A DNA stretch of 64,000 nt from Salinibaculum sp. SYNS191 (GTDB lineage Archaea; Halobacteriota; Halobacteria; Halobacteriales; Haloarculaceae): positions 1,488,001-1,552,000 of the forward strand of contig NZ_CP147838.1 in the NCBI RefSeq assembly GCF_037338445.1, given 5' to 3'. The stretch's first letter is position 1. Every line of letters starts with the position of its first letter. The translations under genes and the position numbers were made by a program. Below, piece by piece: positions 44,192-51,970 of the stretch. A model generated the notes under the pieces. That model saw nothing but the letters and a program-made list of their open reading frames with translations, did no database searches and had not been told where the DNA came from.

Positions 44192-45744
44192 GCGACGACA
44201 TCGGCCCGGTCGAACTGGAGATACTGCGCAACCAGCTGGAGAGCGTCGCCGAGGAGATGGGACAGGTGTTGATTCGGGGGGCGTACTCGCCGAACATCAC
44301 CGAGCGGCGGGACTGCTCGACGGCCATCTTCGACGGCGACGGGCGGATGGTCGCACAGGCCGAGCACATCCCGGTCCACCTCGGCGCGATGCCGGAGGCC
44401 GTCGACGCGGTGCTGGCGAAGTCGCCCGACCCCGGCGACCTCTGGCTGCTCAACGACCCCTTCCAGGGCGGGACCCACCTGCCCGACGTGACGCTCGTCT
44501 CGACGATTACCCGCGAAGGCGAGATAGTCGGCTACGCCGTCTCGCGGGCACACCACGCAGACGTCGGCGGGATGGCACCCGGGAGCATGCCCGCGGGCGC
44601 ACGCGAGATACAGCAGGAGGGGATTCGACTCCCGCCGATACGGCTGGCGAGCGCCGGCGACGTCGACACCGACGTCGAGGACCTCTTCCTGGCGAACGTC
44701 CGGAACCCGCGCGAGCGGCGGGCGGACCTGCGCGCGCAGGTGGCCGCCAACGAGCGCGGGGCCGAGCGCGTCGGCGACCTGCTGGCCGACCACGGCGACC
44801 GACTGCTCGACGCCTTCGACGCCGTCGTCGACTACTCCCGCGAGCGCGTCGAGACGGAACTGCGAGCCTTGCCCGACGGCGAGTACCGCGCGACGGACGT
44901 GATGGAGGGCGACGGCGTGACGGAGACCGACATCCCCATCGAGGTGACAGTGACCGTCGACGGCGGGAGGCTGGAGGTGGACTTCGCGGGGACGGCGAGC
45001 CAGGTCGCCGGCAACGTCAACGCGCCGCTGGCGGTCGCAAAGAGCGCCGTGTACTTCGTCGTCCGCTGCGTCACGGACCCCGAGATTCCGCCGAACCACG
45101 GCTGCTACGAGCCGGTGACCGTTCGCGCACCCGCGGGGAGCCTGCTCAATCCCGCGCCGCCGGCGGCGGTGGTCGGGGGCAACGTCGAGACGAGCCAGCG
45201 CGTCACCGACGTGGTCTTCGCCGCACTCGCCGAGGCGGCCCCCGAGCGCGTCCCCGCGCAGGGCCAGGGGACGATGAACAACCTCGTCGTCGGCGGCGAC
45301 GGCTTCGCCTACTACGAGACCGTCGGCGGCGGCGCGGGGGCGACACAGACCAGCGACGGCCTCTCCGGCGTCCAGGTGGGGATGACGAACACGCTAAACA
45401 CGCCAGTCGAGGCGCTGGAACAGGAGTACCCCCTGAGCGTCGAGCGGTACGCGCTGCGGGCAGGCAGCGGCGGCGCGGGCGCACACCGCGGCGGGGACGG
45501 CCTCGTGCGCTCGGTGACAGTGCTGACGGACGCGACAGTCTCGCTGCTGACCGAGCGGCGGCGACACGCTCCCCGGGGCATCGCCGGCGGGGCGGACGGC
45601 GCGACCGGCCGGAACCTCGTCGACGGGGAGCAGGTGGGCGCGAAGGTGACGACAGACGTACCCGCGGGGACGACGGTCACCGTCGAGACGCCGGGCGGCG
45701 GGGGCCACGGCTCGGCAGACGAGGGAGACGACGACGGCGAGTGA
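44188..45744 (+). CDS. hyuB: Hydantoinase/oxoprolinase subunit B family protein (HyuB)
   Basis: 518 residues. VELEILRNQLESVAEEMGQV, RRDCSTAIFDGDGRMVAQAE, LLNDPFQGGTHLPDVTLVST, HHADVGGMAPGSMPA (metal-like acidic/His cluster) and a Gly-rich end (GGGGHGSADEGDDDGE) match HyuB. It is the partner of HyuA in ATP-dependent opening of a cyclic amide or carboxylation. No transporter or regulator is adjacent, so the pathway is not evident. Confidence 0.92.
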   Translation: MSDDIGPVELEILRNQLESVAEEMGQVLIRGAYSPNITERRDCSTAIFDGDGRMVAQAEHIPVHLGAMPEAVDAVLAKSPDPGDLWLLNDPFQGGTHLPDVTLVSTITREGEIVGYAVSRAHHADVGGMAPGSMPAGAREIQQEGIRLPPIRLASAGDVDTDVEDLFLANVRNPRERRADLRAQVAANERGAERVGDLLADHGDRLLDAFDAVVDYSRERVETELRALPDGEYRATDVMEGDGVTETDIPIEVTVTVDGGRLEVDFAGTASQVAGNVNAPLAVAKSAVYFVVRCVTDPEIPPNHGCYEPVTVRAPAGSLLNPAPPAAVVGGNVETSQRVTDVVFAALAEAAPERVPAQGQGTMNNLVVGGDGFAYYETVGGGAGATQTSDGLSGVQVGMTNTLNTPVEALEQEYPLSVERYALRAGSGGAGAHRGGDGLVRSVTVLTDATVSLLTERRRHAPRGIAGGADGATGRNLVDGEQVGAKVTTDVPAGTTVTVETPGGGGHGSADEGDDDGE

Positions 45745-45826
45745 AAACGGGAGACGTCGGCGTCAGTCCGAAACTGCTGTCGACTGGCGTGTCGAGGTGA
45801 GAGACGCCACGACGCCGTCGTACACC

Positions 45827-46258
45827 CTACCGGACGTTTCCACCAGTAATCTGTGAGGTGGCGACTCTGGCCCCGGCTGCAGCGGGATAGACGATAGCGT
45901 CGACGTAGTTGAGGTGGGCGTAGTCCTCGGCACCGTCTTCCCCGATGCGAAGGAGCGTCCTGGCGTCGGGGACGATTTCCTTGGCGAGTTTGCAGACCGC
46001 GAGATTCGTGTCGGTGTCGTTCGTGAGGCCGGCGACGACGTCGGCCATCGTCGGGTTCGCCTCCTTGAAGACCTCGACGTCCGCACCGTCACCGACGATC
46101 ACCCTGCTCGCGGGCGACTGCGGCAAGATGTCCTGTTTCTCCGTGTCCCTCTCGATGATAGTCACCGTGTATCCTGCGTTCGTGATGCTGGCAGCCGTCC
46201 GCCGACCGACCCGACCGCCACCGACGATAATGGCGTTCCGACTTGTTTTGACGACCAT
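45827..46258 (-). CDS. TrkA-N (RCK) NAD-binding domain protein, short form
   Basis: 143 residues: NAIIVGGGRVGRRTAASITN is the Rossmann dinucleotide loop, then IIERDTEKQDILPQS, VIVGDGADVEVFKEA and VVAGLTNDTDTNLAVCKLAK, the RCK/TrkA-N domain that gates potassium channels or Trk transporters on nucleotide binding. The usual C-terminal RCK_C domain is missing: the frame stops shortly after YPAAAGARVATSQITGG. No transporter membrane subunit is nearby, so it may be a remnant, or a stand-alone regulator. Confidence 0.8.
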   Translation of the reverse strand: MVVKTSRNAIIVGGGRVGRRTAASITNAGYTVTIIERDTEKQDILPQSPASRVIVGDGADVEVFKEANPTMADVVAGLTNDTDTNLAVCKLAKEIVPDARTLLRIGEDGAEDYAHLNYVDAIVYPAAAGARVATSQITGGNVR

Positions 46259-46394
46259 ACTGAAATAGAGCCTGTAGAGACAGATAATACGACTGTTTGC
46301 CCCGAAGATTTACCAATCGTATGGATTAATAGACGAGAATCGCCACTTTGGCGAAGGCTACTTCACTGCCCTCTCTGCTGGAGTCGGATGGCGA

Positions 46395-46424
46395 GTCGGG
46401 ACCTCACACGACGGTGGTCCCGAC
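46395..46424. repeat. Inverted repeat upstream of tRNA-Ser
   Basis: GTCGGGACC at 46395-46403 and GGTCCCGAC at 46416-46424 form a 9-bp perfect stem with a 12-nt loop, in a 247-bp gene-free stretch between the TrkA-N gene and tRNA-Ser. It could be a terminator or a remnant end; nothing else is recognised there beyond the tRNA promoter. Confidence 0.5.
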
Positions 46425-46505
46425 CTCACCGTGGTGGAGATGTCGACGCGAACCGACCGGCCGAATCGAAACGGATAACAATAATCGGAGGGTACCGTGG
46501 AGTGG

Positions 46506-46590
46506 GCCGAGGTAGCCTAGCCTGGCCAAGGCGGTTGCTTCGAGAGCAACTGTCCTCACGGACTCGAGAGTTCAAATCTCTCCCTCGGCG
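46506..46590 (+). tRNA. tRNA-Ser (CGA)
   Basis: An 85-nt class II tRNA: acceptor GCCGAGG/CCTCGGC with discriminator G, anticodon stem GTTGC/GCAAC around TTCGAGA (anticodon CGA), a long variable arm (TGTCCTCACGGACTC) and T-arm GAGAG TTCAAAT CTCTC. No encoded CCA, no intron. A GGATAACAATAATC box lies upstream. No second copy of its 3' end was found downstream in the window. Confidence 0.97.
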
Positions 46591-46767
46591 CTTCTCCAAA
46601 TTTCTGGCCTTGTTGAGGCCCCCAAGTGGTGATAGGTCCCAACGGCTGTACTGAATAGAGTGCGCCAGTCGGTCACCATATCAGGCCCGTCCGCATCACC
46701 TTCTTGCGCTCGTCACGAGAAAGGCCCGCAGAACGCTTATACGGCCCGTTACCCGACGATGAGTACG

Positions 46768-47037
46768 ATGGCTAGTTCGACTCGGGACGGTGACACCCAC
46801 GATGGAGAGATCCGTCTCTGGCAAGAGGACGACTGGTGGATCGCCAGGGACGTGGAGACGGGAGTCACCACGCAGGGCGAATCCAGAGAAGCAGCTCTGG
46901 AGAACCTCGACGACGCCGTGGCACTACACGATGACGAGCGTGGTCGTGCGCCAACCGACGAGGAACTGCGTGCGGCGGGGATCGATCCAGCCGATAACAC
47001 CACCGGAAACCGGGACCCACCGGACGTACTGGACTGA
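46768..47037 (+). CDS. hicB: HicB-family antitoxin
   Basis: 89 residues. GEIRLWQEDDWWIARDVETG, VTTQGESREAALENLDDAVA and the acidic end (DDERGRAPTDEELRAAGIDP) are the short HicB antitoxin used by archaeal HicAB modules: a partial RNase-H-like fold that binds and silences HicA. A CTTATACGG box at about 46736 suits transcription from just before the ATG at 46768; an ATG at 46759 is also possible. The toxin gene directly downstream is broken. Confidence 0.85.
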   Translation: MASSTRDGDTHDGEIRLWQEDDWWIARDVETGVTTQGESREAALENLDDAVALHDDERGRAPTDEELRAAGIDPADNTTGNRDPPDVLD

Positions 47038-47040
47038 GAA

Positions 47041-47287
47041 ATGGCGCGGCGGATGTTCTCCGGGCTGGAGGTCCTGAAGGTGCTGGCAAACGTAGTGGAT
47101 TCGAGTGGCGACGGACGACCGGGGACCACGCGCAACGGTACTACGAACACCCGACGAACGAGGACGACCGCCGCCAGGTGACGGTACCGCTCCACGACGA
47201 ACTCCGGACGGGCTCCGAGACGTCGCCGAGAGCGCCGGGGCAAACGACTTCGACGCCTTCTGTGAGTGGATCGACCGAAACGCCTGA
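47041..47287 (+). pseudogene. hicA: HicA-like mRNA interferase toxin, two frameshifts
   Basis: Read in three successive frames, this stretch gives the family in order: MARRMFSGLEVLKVLANV (frame of 47041), then GFEWRRTTGDHAQRYYEHPT, NEDDRRQVTVPLHDELRTG (frame of 47097), then LRDVAESAGANDFDAFCEWI and DRNA (frame of 47105). One base is missing near 47094-47097, and about four between RTG and LRD near 47217. The first frame stops at 47179-47181 after 46 codons, so no toxin can be made. The catalytic His of GDH lies beyond the first shift. Starts 3 nt after hicB stop. Confidence 0.88.
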
Positions 47288-47408
47288 CGAACCGAGACGG
47301 AAGGGACCTGCCTGTCGCTATCGAGTCTCGATTCGAAGTCGCCGTTCTCCCCAGCGACTGGCGGAAACCCGGTGCAGTTACCGCCTCCAGCGCCTGGGGA
47401 CATCCAAC

Positions 47409-48473
47409 TCAGGGGCTCGGCTCGCCGTCCTTGACGGCCTTTGCCTGCTGTTCCAGTTCCGAGACGTCCAGTTCGGCGGCTGCGTCGATCTCGCCGAGAA
47501 TCTCCTTGATGTCGTCCAGGCCGAGCATCTCGCGGGTCTCGTCGTCGAACTCCAGCCCTTCGAGGACGTGACCGTTCTCCTTGACGTCACTACCGGTCAA
47601 GTGCTTGCCGTAGCGACCCACCAGCGACGTGAGTTCCTGGGGCAGGATGAACGTCGTCGATTCGCCCTGGCCGATTTCCCCCAGCGTTTCCATCCCCTTG
47701 TCGATGATCGCTCGTTCGCCCATCGACTCGGCGGATTTCGCTCTCAGTACAGTGGAGATTGCGTCGCCCTGAGCTTCGAGAATCTGGCTCTGTTTCTCAC
47801 CCTGGGCGCGGATGATGTTGGATTGCTTATCACCCTGCGCTTGCTCGATGGCACTGCGGCGTTCACCCTGCGCTTCGAGGATCGTCGCCCGGCGTCGTCG
47901 CTCGGCACCGGTTTGCTGTTCCATCGCCTGCTGAACCTCATCGGAGGGCTTGACCTCGCGGACTTCGACCGACTCGACGCGAATCCCCCATTCGTCGGTC
48001 GGCTCGTCCAGTTCCCTGCGGATGCGAGCGTTGATCGCCTGGCGCTTGTTCAGCGTGTCGTCCAGTTCCATATCACCGATGACCGCACGCAGGGTCGTCT
48101 GTGCGAGGTTCGAGACCGCGGTCTTGTAGTCGTCGACCTCGAGAAACGCCTTCTTGGCGTCCATCACGCGCAGATAGACGACGGCGTCGGCGGTCACAGG
48201 GGAGTTGTCTCGCGTGATCGCTTCCTGTCCGGGGACGTCCATCGTCTGTGTCCGCATATCGAACCTGGTCGTCTCTGAGATAAACGGCGGCACGAAGGTG
48301 ATACCCGGCTCGAGCAGGCCGCGATACTTCCCGAACACGGTGTATGCCTCCTTGTCGTAGGCGTCGACTATCCGGATCGAACTCCAGACGGTGACGACAG
48401 CCAACCCGAGCACGAGCAGCCCGACAATCCCGGGAACCGAGACGAGATTCTGTAAAGGAACCGGATATAACAT
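47409..48473 (-). CDS. SPFH/band-7 (stomatin-like) membrane protein
   Basis: 354 residues. An N-terminal membrane helix (VPGIVGLLVLGLAVVTVW), then the SPFH domain (YDKEAYTVFGKYRGLLEPGI, FDMRTQTMDVPGQEAITRDN, VDDYKTAVSNLAQTTLRAVI, WGIRVESVEVREVKPSDEVQ), and a coiled coil of exact 11-residue repeats, each starting AQG (AQGERRSAIEQ, AQGDKQSNIIR, AQGEKQSQILE, AQGDAISTVLR). Such hendecads build the cage wall of stomatins. It likely forms membrane microdomains that hold proteases or channels; no NfeD partner is adjacent. A TATATAAG box lies about 24 nt upstream. Confidence 0.92.
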   Translation of the reverse strand: MLYPVPLQNLVSVPGIVGLLVLGLAVVTVWSSIRIVDAYDKEAYTVFGKYRGLLEPGITFVPPFISETTRFDMRTQTMDVPGQEAITRDNSPVTADAVVYLRVMDAKKAFLEVDDYKTAVSNLAQTTLRAVIGDMELDDTLNKRQAINARIRRELDEPTDEWGIRVESVEVREVKPSDEVQQAMEQQTGAERRRRATILEAQGERRSAIEQAQGDKQSNIIRAQGEKQSQILEAQGDAISTVLRAKSAESMGERAIIDKGMETLGEIGQGESTTFILPQELTSLVGRYGKHLTGSDVKENGHVLEGLEFDDETREMLGLDDIKEILGEIDAAAELDVSELEQQAKAVKDGEPSP

Positions 48474-48806
48474 ACAACACGTAGGGGCGCTGACTATATA
48501 AGGGGGTGATATCTTTCATGCCGGTACTGTTTGAATATCCGAGCGAGCGATCTGCAAGCACGGCTTATCCCGTACTAGTTGACCAAAGTCCGGTGCAAGA
48601 TATGCGCCCTGTATCTCGCATAGCAATTTGAATATCATCAGAATCTATCAGGAACTGTAGCGGTCAGTACGCAGGCTTACTGACCGGCTGATTCATCAGA
48701 ATCGGTGTGAAACCAACGATGGCTGACTGCTGACGACACCCTCTACGTTCAGCACGTTGGTTGTGTCAGCTACGAAGTGTGTCAACGGGTTTGAATTCCA
48801 CCGTTC
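48474..48806. other. 333-bp gene-free stretch with a perfect inverted repeat
   Basis: Lower in G+C than its surroundings. It carries the promoter of the SPFH gene (TATATAAGG on the plus strand), CGGTCAGTA-N8-TACTGACCG (48661-48686, 9-bp perfect stem), recurring TTTGAATATC segments (about 48529 and 48629) and no credible coding frame. It may be the relic of a deleted mobile element or hold a terminator; no transposase remnant is recognised. Confidence 0.5.
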
Positions 48807-49280
48807 TCAGCCCCTGTACCGACGACTCGCCCACAGATAGCCGACGGCGAGACTGCCGACGGGCGCGAGCACGACGATGTAGAGGTGGGTCAACGCCGTG
48901 TACTGGCCGACGAACTCCTTGAAGACGGTCGTCCCGAGGACGAAGTAGGCGGCGTTGGCGACGCCCGTGAGGCTGAACGCGGCGAGGAGGTAGGTGTCCG
49001 CCCCGTAGCCGAGCGCGTCGTCGCGTGCGAGCGCAAGCGTGGCGACCAGCAGGAACCAGACGACGAAGCCGCCGTACGCGAGCCACGGCGAGACGCCCCC
49101 GACCGCCATTAAGATGGGATTACCATCGCTCATCGGCGGGACGAGCATGTGCTCGGCGGTCGTCACGACGTCCAGCGACCCCAGCGCGAGGCCGAGAACG
49201 GTCGTTCGACGGATCTCCGCGCGGTCGGGAACGGCCCCTCGGAGGGTGGTGACCTCGGGCACCGCGAACCGGCGACGCAT
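48807..49280 (-). CDS. Four-helix membrane protein, unknown
   Basis: 157 residues. After a basic start (MRRRFAVPEV) come about four membrane helices: VLGLALGSLDVVTTAEHMLV, GVSPWLAYGGFVVWFLLVAT, YLLAAFSLTGVANAAYFVLG and LTHLYIVVLAPVGSLAVGYL. The pattern (SLDVxTT, PxxNxxM spacing) recalls small haloarchaeal integral proteins of unknown role. No partner gene is evident. Start at 49280 chosen over 49304. Confidence 0.75.
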   Translation of the reverse strand: MRRRFAVPEVTTLRGAVPDRAEIRRTTVLGLALGSLDVVTTAEHMLVPPMSDGNPILMAVGGVSPWLAYGGFVVWFLLVATLALARDDALGYGADTYLLAAFSLTGVANAAYFVLGTTVFKEFVGQYTALTHLYIVVLAPVGSLAVGYLWASRRYRG

Positions 49281-49417
49281 AGCGGCAATGCCCAACTGGG
49301 ACACTTAGGTGTTACTTAGCCGGGGTGTAAGTTCGTCCTACCGGACACGTCGAAGACCGGCGCGGGGACCACTCGGTACCCGGGAGTGTGCGAGTCGTTA
49401 CCAGGGGAGGCGCGTCG

Positions 49418-51292
49418 TTACCAGGGCGCGCTGGAGGCGAGGGCGAAGATGAGGATGCTGATGGAGAGGACGGCGAGGACGAACACGGCGGCCAGCGCGA
49501 AGCCCATCGAGACCATGGCGTTGGCGTGGCTGGCCAGCGTCTCGGTGCGGTCGTTGCCGAAGACGGTGACCTCGGCCTGCTCGCTCGCCATGCCGGCCTC
49601 GACGGGTTCGAGGTCCGCCAGCGCGCGCCCGACCAGCGAATCGACCAGCGCGACCAGGTCGGCTTCGGGGATGCTGTCGCCGACCTGGTTCTCGGCCTCG
49701 ACGGTGTTGACGATGTGGGTGTCGCTGGTCATCACCTCCACCAGGTCCACCGCGTCGATGGCGTCGACGATGCGCTCGCGCAGCCCCGGTTCCATGTTGT
49801 TGCCATCGACGAGGACGTATGCGGTGGTGTGGCCGCCGGCTTCGAAGACGGCAACGCGGATGCCCAGCGGACCGATTCCCTCGTCGGGCTCCCAGGGCGT
49901 CTCCTCGTGGGCGACGCCCAGGCGGAGGTCGTGCTGGGCCATCCCCGCCAGACGCTTTCCGAGGCGGCCAGCGCCGTGAAGCATGTCGAAAGAGCGCTCG
50001 CTGCCGGGGACGACGTGACCCAGGTCCTCGCCGTCGAGGCCGTTGTTGCAGTTGTGGGCGTCGACGAGCAACACGTCGTCGAGCCCGCTGGTGCGGGCCT
50101 CGGCGGCCGCCGAGAGGCCGACGGCGTACTCCACGTCGTCGGCGAAGGTCGGCGAGAACGTGTTGACGACGAGCGCGTCGTCGCCGAAGGCGTGGCCGGT
50201 CAGGGTGGCGTCGCCCTCGACCAGGCGGACGCCGCGGGTGGCCGTGCCGTCGTACTCGATGTGCTGGTAGGCGCGGTCGGCCGTCTCGCAGATGGTGTCG
50301 ACCTCGCGCTCGGTGACGAGGTTGAAGTCGTGGCCGGCGGTGGCGTGGGGGACGAACGCCAGCCCGTCGGCCTGCTCGGCGACGCGGACGGGGAGGTTCC
50401 CGCCGCCGATTTCCCCCATCGGTCCCGGGTGTATCATCGGGAGAACGAAGCGGGCCTTCTCCGTGCCGTCGGGCCGGCGCGCGGAGAGGACCGTCACCGG
50501 GACGAGCGCCTCCTCGCCGATGTCCTCGAAGAAGGCTTCGAGTTCGCGCGAGCCCTCCGCGAGGTGGCCGATGAACCCGTGGACGAAATCCAGCACGGAG
50601 ACCCCGAGACTGGAGCGCCACGGCCGGTCGATGATTTCGAGAAAGCCCCACACGGCCACGGCGTGGATGACGCAGATGACCGCGAGCAGGACGAAGTCGA
50701 ACGGGAAGATGCTGTTCTGGAGTTCGACCGGGGCCTGCTCGGGGCGGGCGAATACCGTCTGGACGAGCGGGCCGCCGACCTCCAGGTAGTACAGCGTGCC
50801 GCTGTAGACGAACAGCATGACCGCCGCGGCGACGGTCTGGATGCTCGCCGGCACGACGGCCCGGAGCGGTGGCTGGCGCGAGGTGGCGACGACGACGAGC
50901 AGGCGCAAGCCGAAGATGGCCGCCAGCGCGATGAGCAGTGCGTCGAGGACGAACTGCTGGGTGAGGCCGAGACCCTCGGAGATGAGCCAGGCGGCCATCA
51001 GCAGGCCGACGACCAGCAGTTCGCAGGCGAGCGCGAGCAGGGATGCGCGGTCGCGGGTGAGCGACCCGCCCAGCGCCTGGTCGACGACGGGCGTGAGGAT
51101 GCCCGCGACGACGGTCGGGATGCCGACGAAGAAGACCCCTCGCCAGGCGTCGTCCAGCGGGAACGCGGAGTCGAAGGCGAGCCACCCCGTCACCGCGGCG
51201 AGGACGACCGCCATCGCGACGCTGTTGTACCACCGGGGGGACCCGAAGATGAACCGCGAGAGCCCAGCGAGGTTTCCCTGCGTCGCTGTCAT
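49418..51292 (-). CDS. DUF2070 family membrane protein
   Basis: 624 residues. Five to seven N-terminal membrane helices (FIFGSPRWYNSVAMAVVLAA onward to FDFVLLAVICVIHAVAVWGF), then a large soluble domain with FVLPMIHPGPMGEIGGGNLP, VPHATAGHDFNLVTEREVDT, LLVDAHNCNNGLDGEDLGHV and VLVDGNNMEPGLRERIVDAI, and a C-terminal helix (MGFALAAVFVLAVLSISILI). This is the archaeal DUF2070 pattern; HPGP, H-x-HN-like and D-N-N motifs suggest a metal-dependent hydrolase of unknown substrate, perhaps on membrane lipids or peptides. Confidence 0.9.
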   Translation of the reverse strand: MTATQGNLAGLSRFIFGSPRWYNSVAMAVVLAAVTGWLAFDSAFPLDDAWRGVFFVGIPTVVAGILTPVVDQALGGSLTRDRASLLALACELLVVGLLMAAWLISEGLGLTQQFVLDALLIALAAIFGLRLLVVVATSRQPPLRAVVPASIQTVAAAVMLFVYSGTLYYLEVGGPLVQTVFARPEQAPVELQNSIFPFDFVLLAVICVIHAVAVWGFLEIIDRPWRSSLGVSVLDFVHGFIGHLAEGSRELEAFFEDIGEEALVPVTVLSARRPDGTEKARFVLPMIHPGPMGEIGGGNLPVRVAEQADGLAFVPHATAGHDFNLVTEREVDTICETADRAYQHIEYDGTATRGVRLVEGDATLTGHAFGDDALVVNTFSPTFADDVEYAVGLSAAAEARTSGLDDVLLVDAHNCNNGLDGEDLGHVVPGSERSFDMLHGAGRLGKRLAGMAQHDLRLGVAHEETPWEPDEGIGPLGIRVAVFEAGGHTTAYVLVDGNNMEPGLRERIVDAIDAVDLVEVMTSDTHIVNTVEAENQVGDSIPEADLVALVDSLVGRALADLEPVEAGMASEQAEVTVFGNDRTETLASHANAMVSMGFALAAVFVLAVLSISILIFALASSAPW

Positions 51293-51363
51293 TGTTCTAT
51301 GAGATGGCGGAACGCTGTTAAATCTACTTCTCTGCGCGCGGAGAATACCCGACAGCGGCGGGA

Positions 51364-51912
51364 TTACTGACAGCGAGCCAGGAAGTTCTCGAAGACTTCC
51401 TCGCCGCGTTCGGTGTGGGCCACCTCGGGGTGCCACTGGACGCCGTAGAGGTCGCGGTCGACATCGCTCATCGCCTCGACGTCGCAGACGTCGCTTCTCG
51501 CGGTGCGGGTGAAGCCCGACGGAACCTCCTTGACCTCGTCGGCGTGGCTGGCCCAGACGCGGGTCTCGGGGGCGAGCGAGCCGACCAGCGGGTCCTCGGG
51601 CTCGGTAATCTCGACGGTCACATCGGCGTAGCCGCCGTAGTCGCCGGGGCCGACCCGACCGTCGAGTGCGTCGGCGATTATCTGCATGCCCAGACAGATG
51701 CCGAAAATCGGGATGTCCAGGTCGAGGTAGTCGGGGCAGTTACCGATGCGGTCGATGTCGGGCCCGCCGGAGAGGACGAGGCCGTCGGCCTCGATGTCCG
51801 CCGGTGGCGTGTCGTTGTCGATGGTCTCGACGTCCACGCCCATGTCCCGGAGCGCGCGGTGTTCCAGGTGGGTGAACTGGCCGTGGTTGTCCACGACGTC
51901 GATGCGGGTCAT
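51364..51912 (-). CDS. guaAa: GMP synthase, glutamine amidotransferase subunit A
   Basis: 182 residues, a stand-alone class I glutamine amidotransferase. IFGICLGMQIIADALDG holds the nucleophile Cys73, LVLSGGPDIDR the oxyanion loop, and GVQWHPEVAHTERGEEVFEN the catalytic His and Glu. In archaea GMP synthase is split: this subunit supplies ammonia from glutamine to the separate ATP pyrophosphatase GuaAb, which is not in the window. The short 182-residue length and TRIDVVDNHGQFTHLEHRAL start match GuaAa rather than anthranilate synthase. Confidence 0.94.
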   Translation of the reverse strand: MTRIDVVDNHGQFTHLEHRALRDMGVDVETIDNDTPPADIEADGLVLSGGPDIDRIGNCPDYLDLDIPIFGICLGMQIIADALDGRVGPGDYGGYADVTVEITEPEDPLVGSLAPETRVWASHADEVKEVPSGFTRTARSDVCDVEAMSDVDRDLYGVQWHPEVAHTERGEEVFENFLARCQ

Positions 51913-51970
51913 TGGAGACGGGTACGCGCGGGGGGTGTTTAGGTGCCGCGACTTGGCACTGTCGCGCCAG

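Noticed and set aside
47178-48278. 366-codon plus-strand frame starting in the hicA remnant
   Set aside because: Its first residues are the middle frame of broken hicA; the rest is antisense to the SPFH gene.
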